DNA from: Undaria pinnatifida
Taxonomy: Eukaryota > Sar > Phaeophyceae > Laminariales > Alariaceae
Assembly (NCBI GenBank): GCA_012845835.1
Contig: JABAKD010000028.1
Coordinates: 9,951,689 to 10,015,688 of the forward strand
Direction of reading: 5' to 3'
Length of the DNA stretch: 64,000 nucleotides
In this document: in pieces, positions 63,794-64,000 of the stretch
How positions within the stretch are numbered: the first letter of the stretch is position 1
Layout of the letters: every line of letters begins with the position of its first letter
Made by a program: the position numbers and the translations under genes
The notes under the pieces: model-generated
Told to the model about the DNA's origin: nothing
Databases searched by the model: none
The model's input: only the letters and a program-made list of their open reading frames with translations

Positions 63794-64000
63794 CAGCCTA
63801 CGGTAGGGGGGGATCACTTTTGGGGGCGTTTTCAGCAGGGGCTCGGGGTCGTTCACGCGAGTGACTCCCCTGTTCCTTTGCCTTTGCGGTTGTAAGATTT
63901 GATCCGTGCTATTTTAATGGTGCGATATGAATCTGCAATGGAATGGTGGACTACGCCGCGCCAAAAAATCGCCTGAATGAAACCTTTTTTTTTTCTTCAG
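63794..64000 (-). mobile_element. MITE-like element, copy 4, cut by the window edge
   Basis: It begins CCCAGCCTACGGTAGGGGGG, matching the inverted-repeat end of copy 2, and contains TTCACGCGAGTGACTCCCC. It is reverse-oriented relative to copy 2. The other end lies outside the window. Confidence 0.7.

Noticed and set aside
1-64000. CRISPR arrays, bacterial operons, rRNA genes or organelle genes
   Set aside because: No regularly spaced identical repeats with unique spacers, no rRNA-like blocks and no bacterial gene order were seen. The tandem arrays present are micro- and minisatellites.

Overview
This window is repeat-rich nuclear DNA from a eukaryote. The best guess is a stramenopile, most likely a brown alga related to Ectocarpus. 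The reasons are intron-bounded exons with GT/AG signals, a cysteine-rich secreted-protein module and Ser/Thr/Pro stalk of a kind I associate with stramenopile genomes, chromodomain-bearing Ty3/gypsy elements, a Ty1/copia fragment and many simple repeats. Placement rests on recognition, not on a database search. There are no operons, no ribosome-binding sites and no bacterial genes.

Host genes are few. Four copies of a 10-cysteine module lie on the + strand: 10,636-10,857, 18,921-19,136, 19,674-20,230 and 50,214-50,429. Three are flanked by AG and GT splice signals and are symmetrical phase-1 exons of 216 or 222 nt. The third runs into a Ser/Thr-rich stalk and a C-terminal hydrophobic segment, and may be a self-standing 228-residue secreted or GPI-anchored protein starting at 19,544. 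The first three could be exons of one gene with a repeat-swollen intron; the fourth is a separate locus or an orphan exon.

Most of the rest is mobile DNA. One Ty3/gypsy lineage (chromovirus-like; reverse transcriptase, RNase H, a very long linker, integrase, chromodomain, then a conserved extra module) is present as four damaged copies: element 1 (minus, 2.2-5.1 kb), element 2 (plus, 22.2-25.9 kb), element 3 (plus, 26.0-34.8 kb, with a recognisable gag region) and element 4 (minus, 40.1-45.2 kb, the best preserved pol). Element 5 (minus, 52.9-54.7 kb) is an LTR-gag-LTR deletion derivative. LTRs or fragments also lie at 1-392, 1.0-2.2, 5.1-5.8, 25.9-26.0, 34.0-36.4 and 38.95-40.0 kb. A Ty1/copia RNase H remnant with a probable LTR occupies 59.7-61.4 kb on the minus strand.

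Smaller repeat families fill the gaps: a compound G-tract family (R1, at least 12 pieces, both orientations), a tRNA-related SINE-like family (7.7, 8.9, 15.3 and 37.4 kb), a MITE-like family with a CACTCGCGCGAGTG palindrome (35.3, 40.5, 58.4 and 63.8 kb), two other dispersed repeats, dense palindrome arrays built on TGGAAGCTTCCA (56-57.4 and 59.1-59.6 kb), an inverted repeat at 17.2-17.8 kb and several micro- and minisatellites. The nesting of these families (a MITE inside element 4 and another inside an LTR, an LTR split by a microsatellite-bearing insert) shows repeated rounds of insertion. Nothing in the window looks like a complete, currently active autonomous element.
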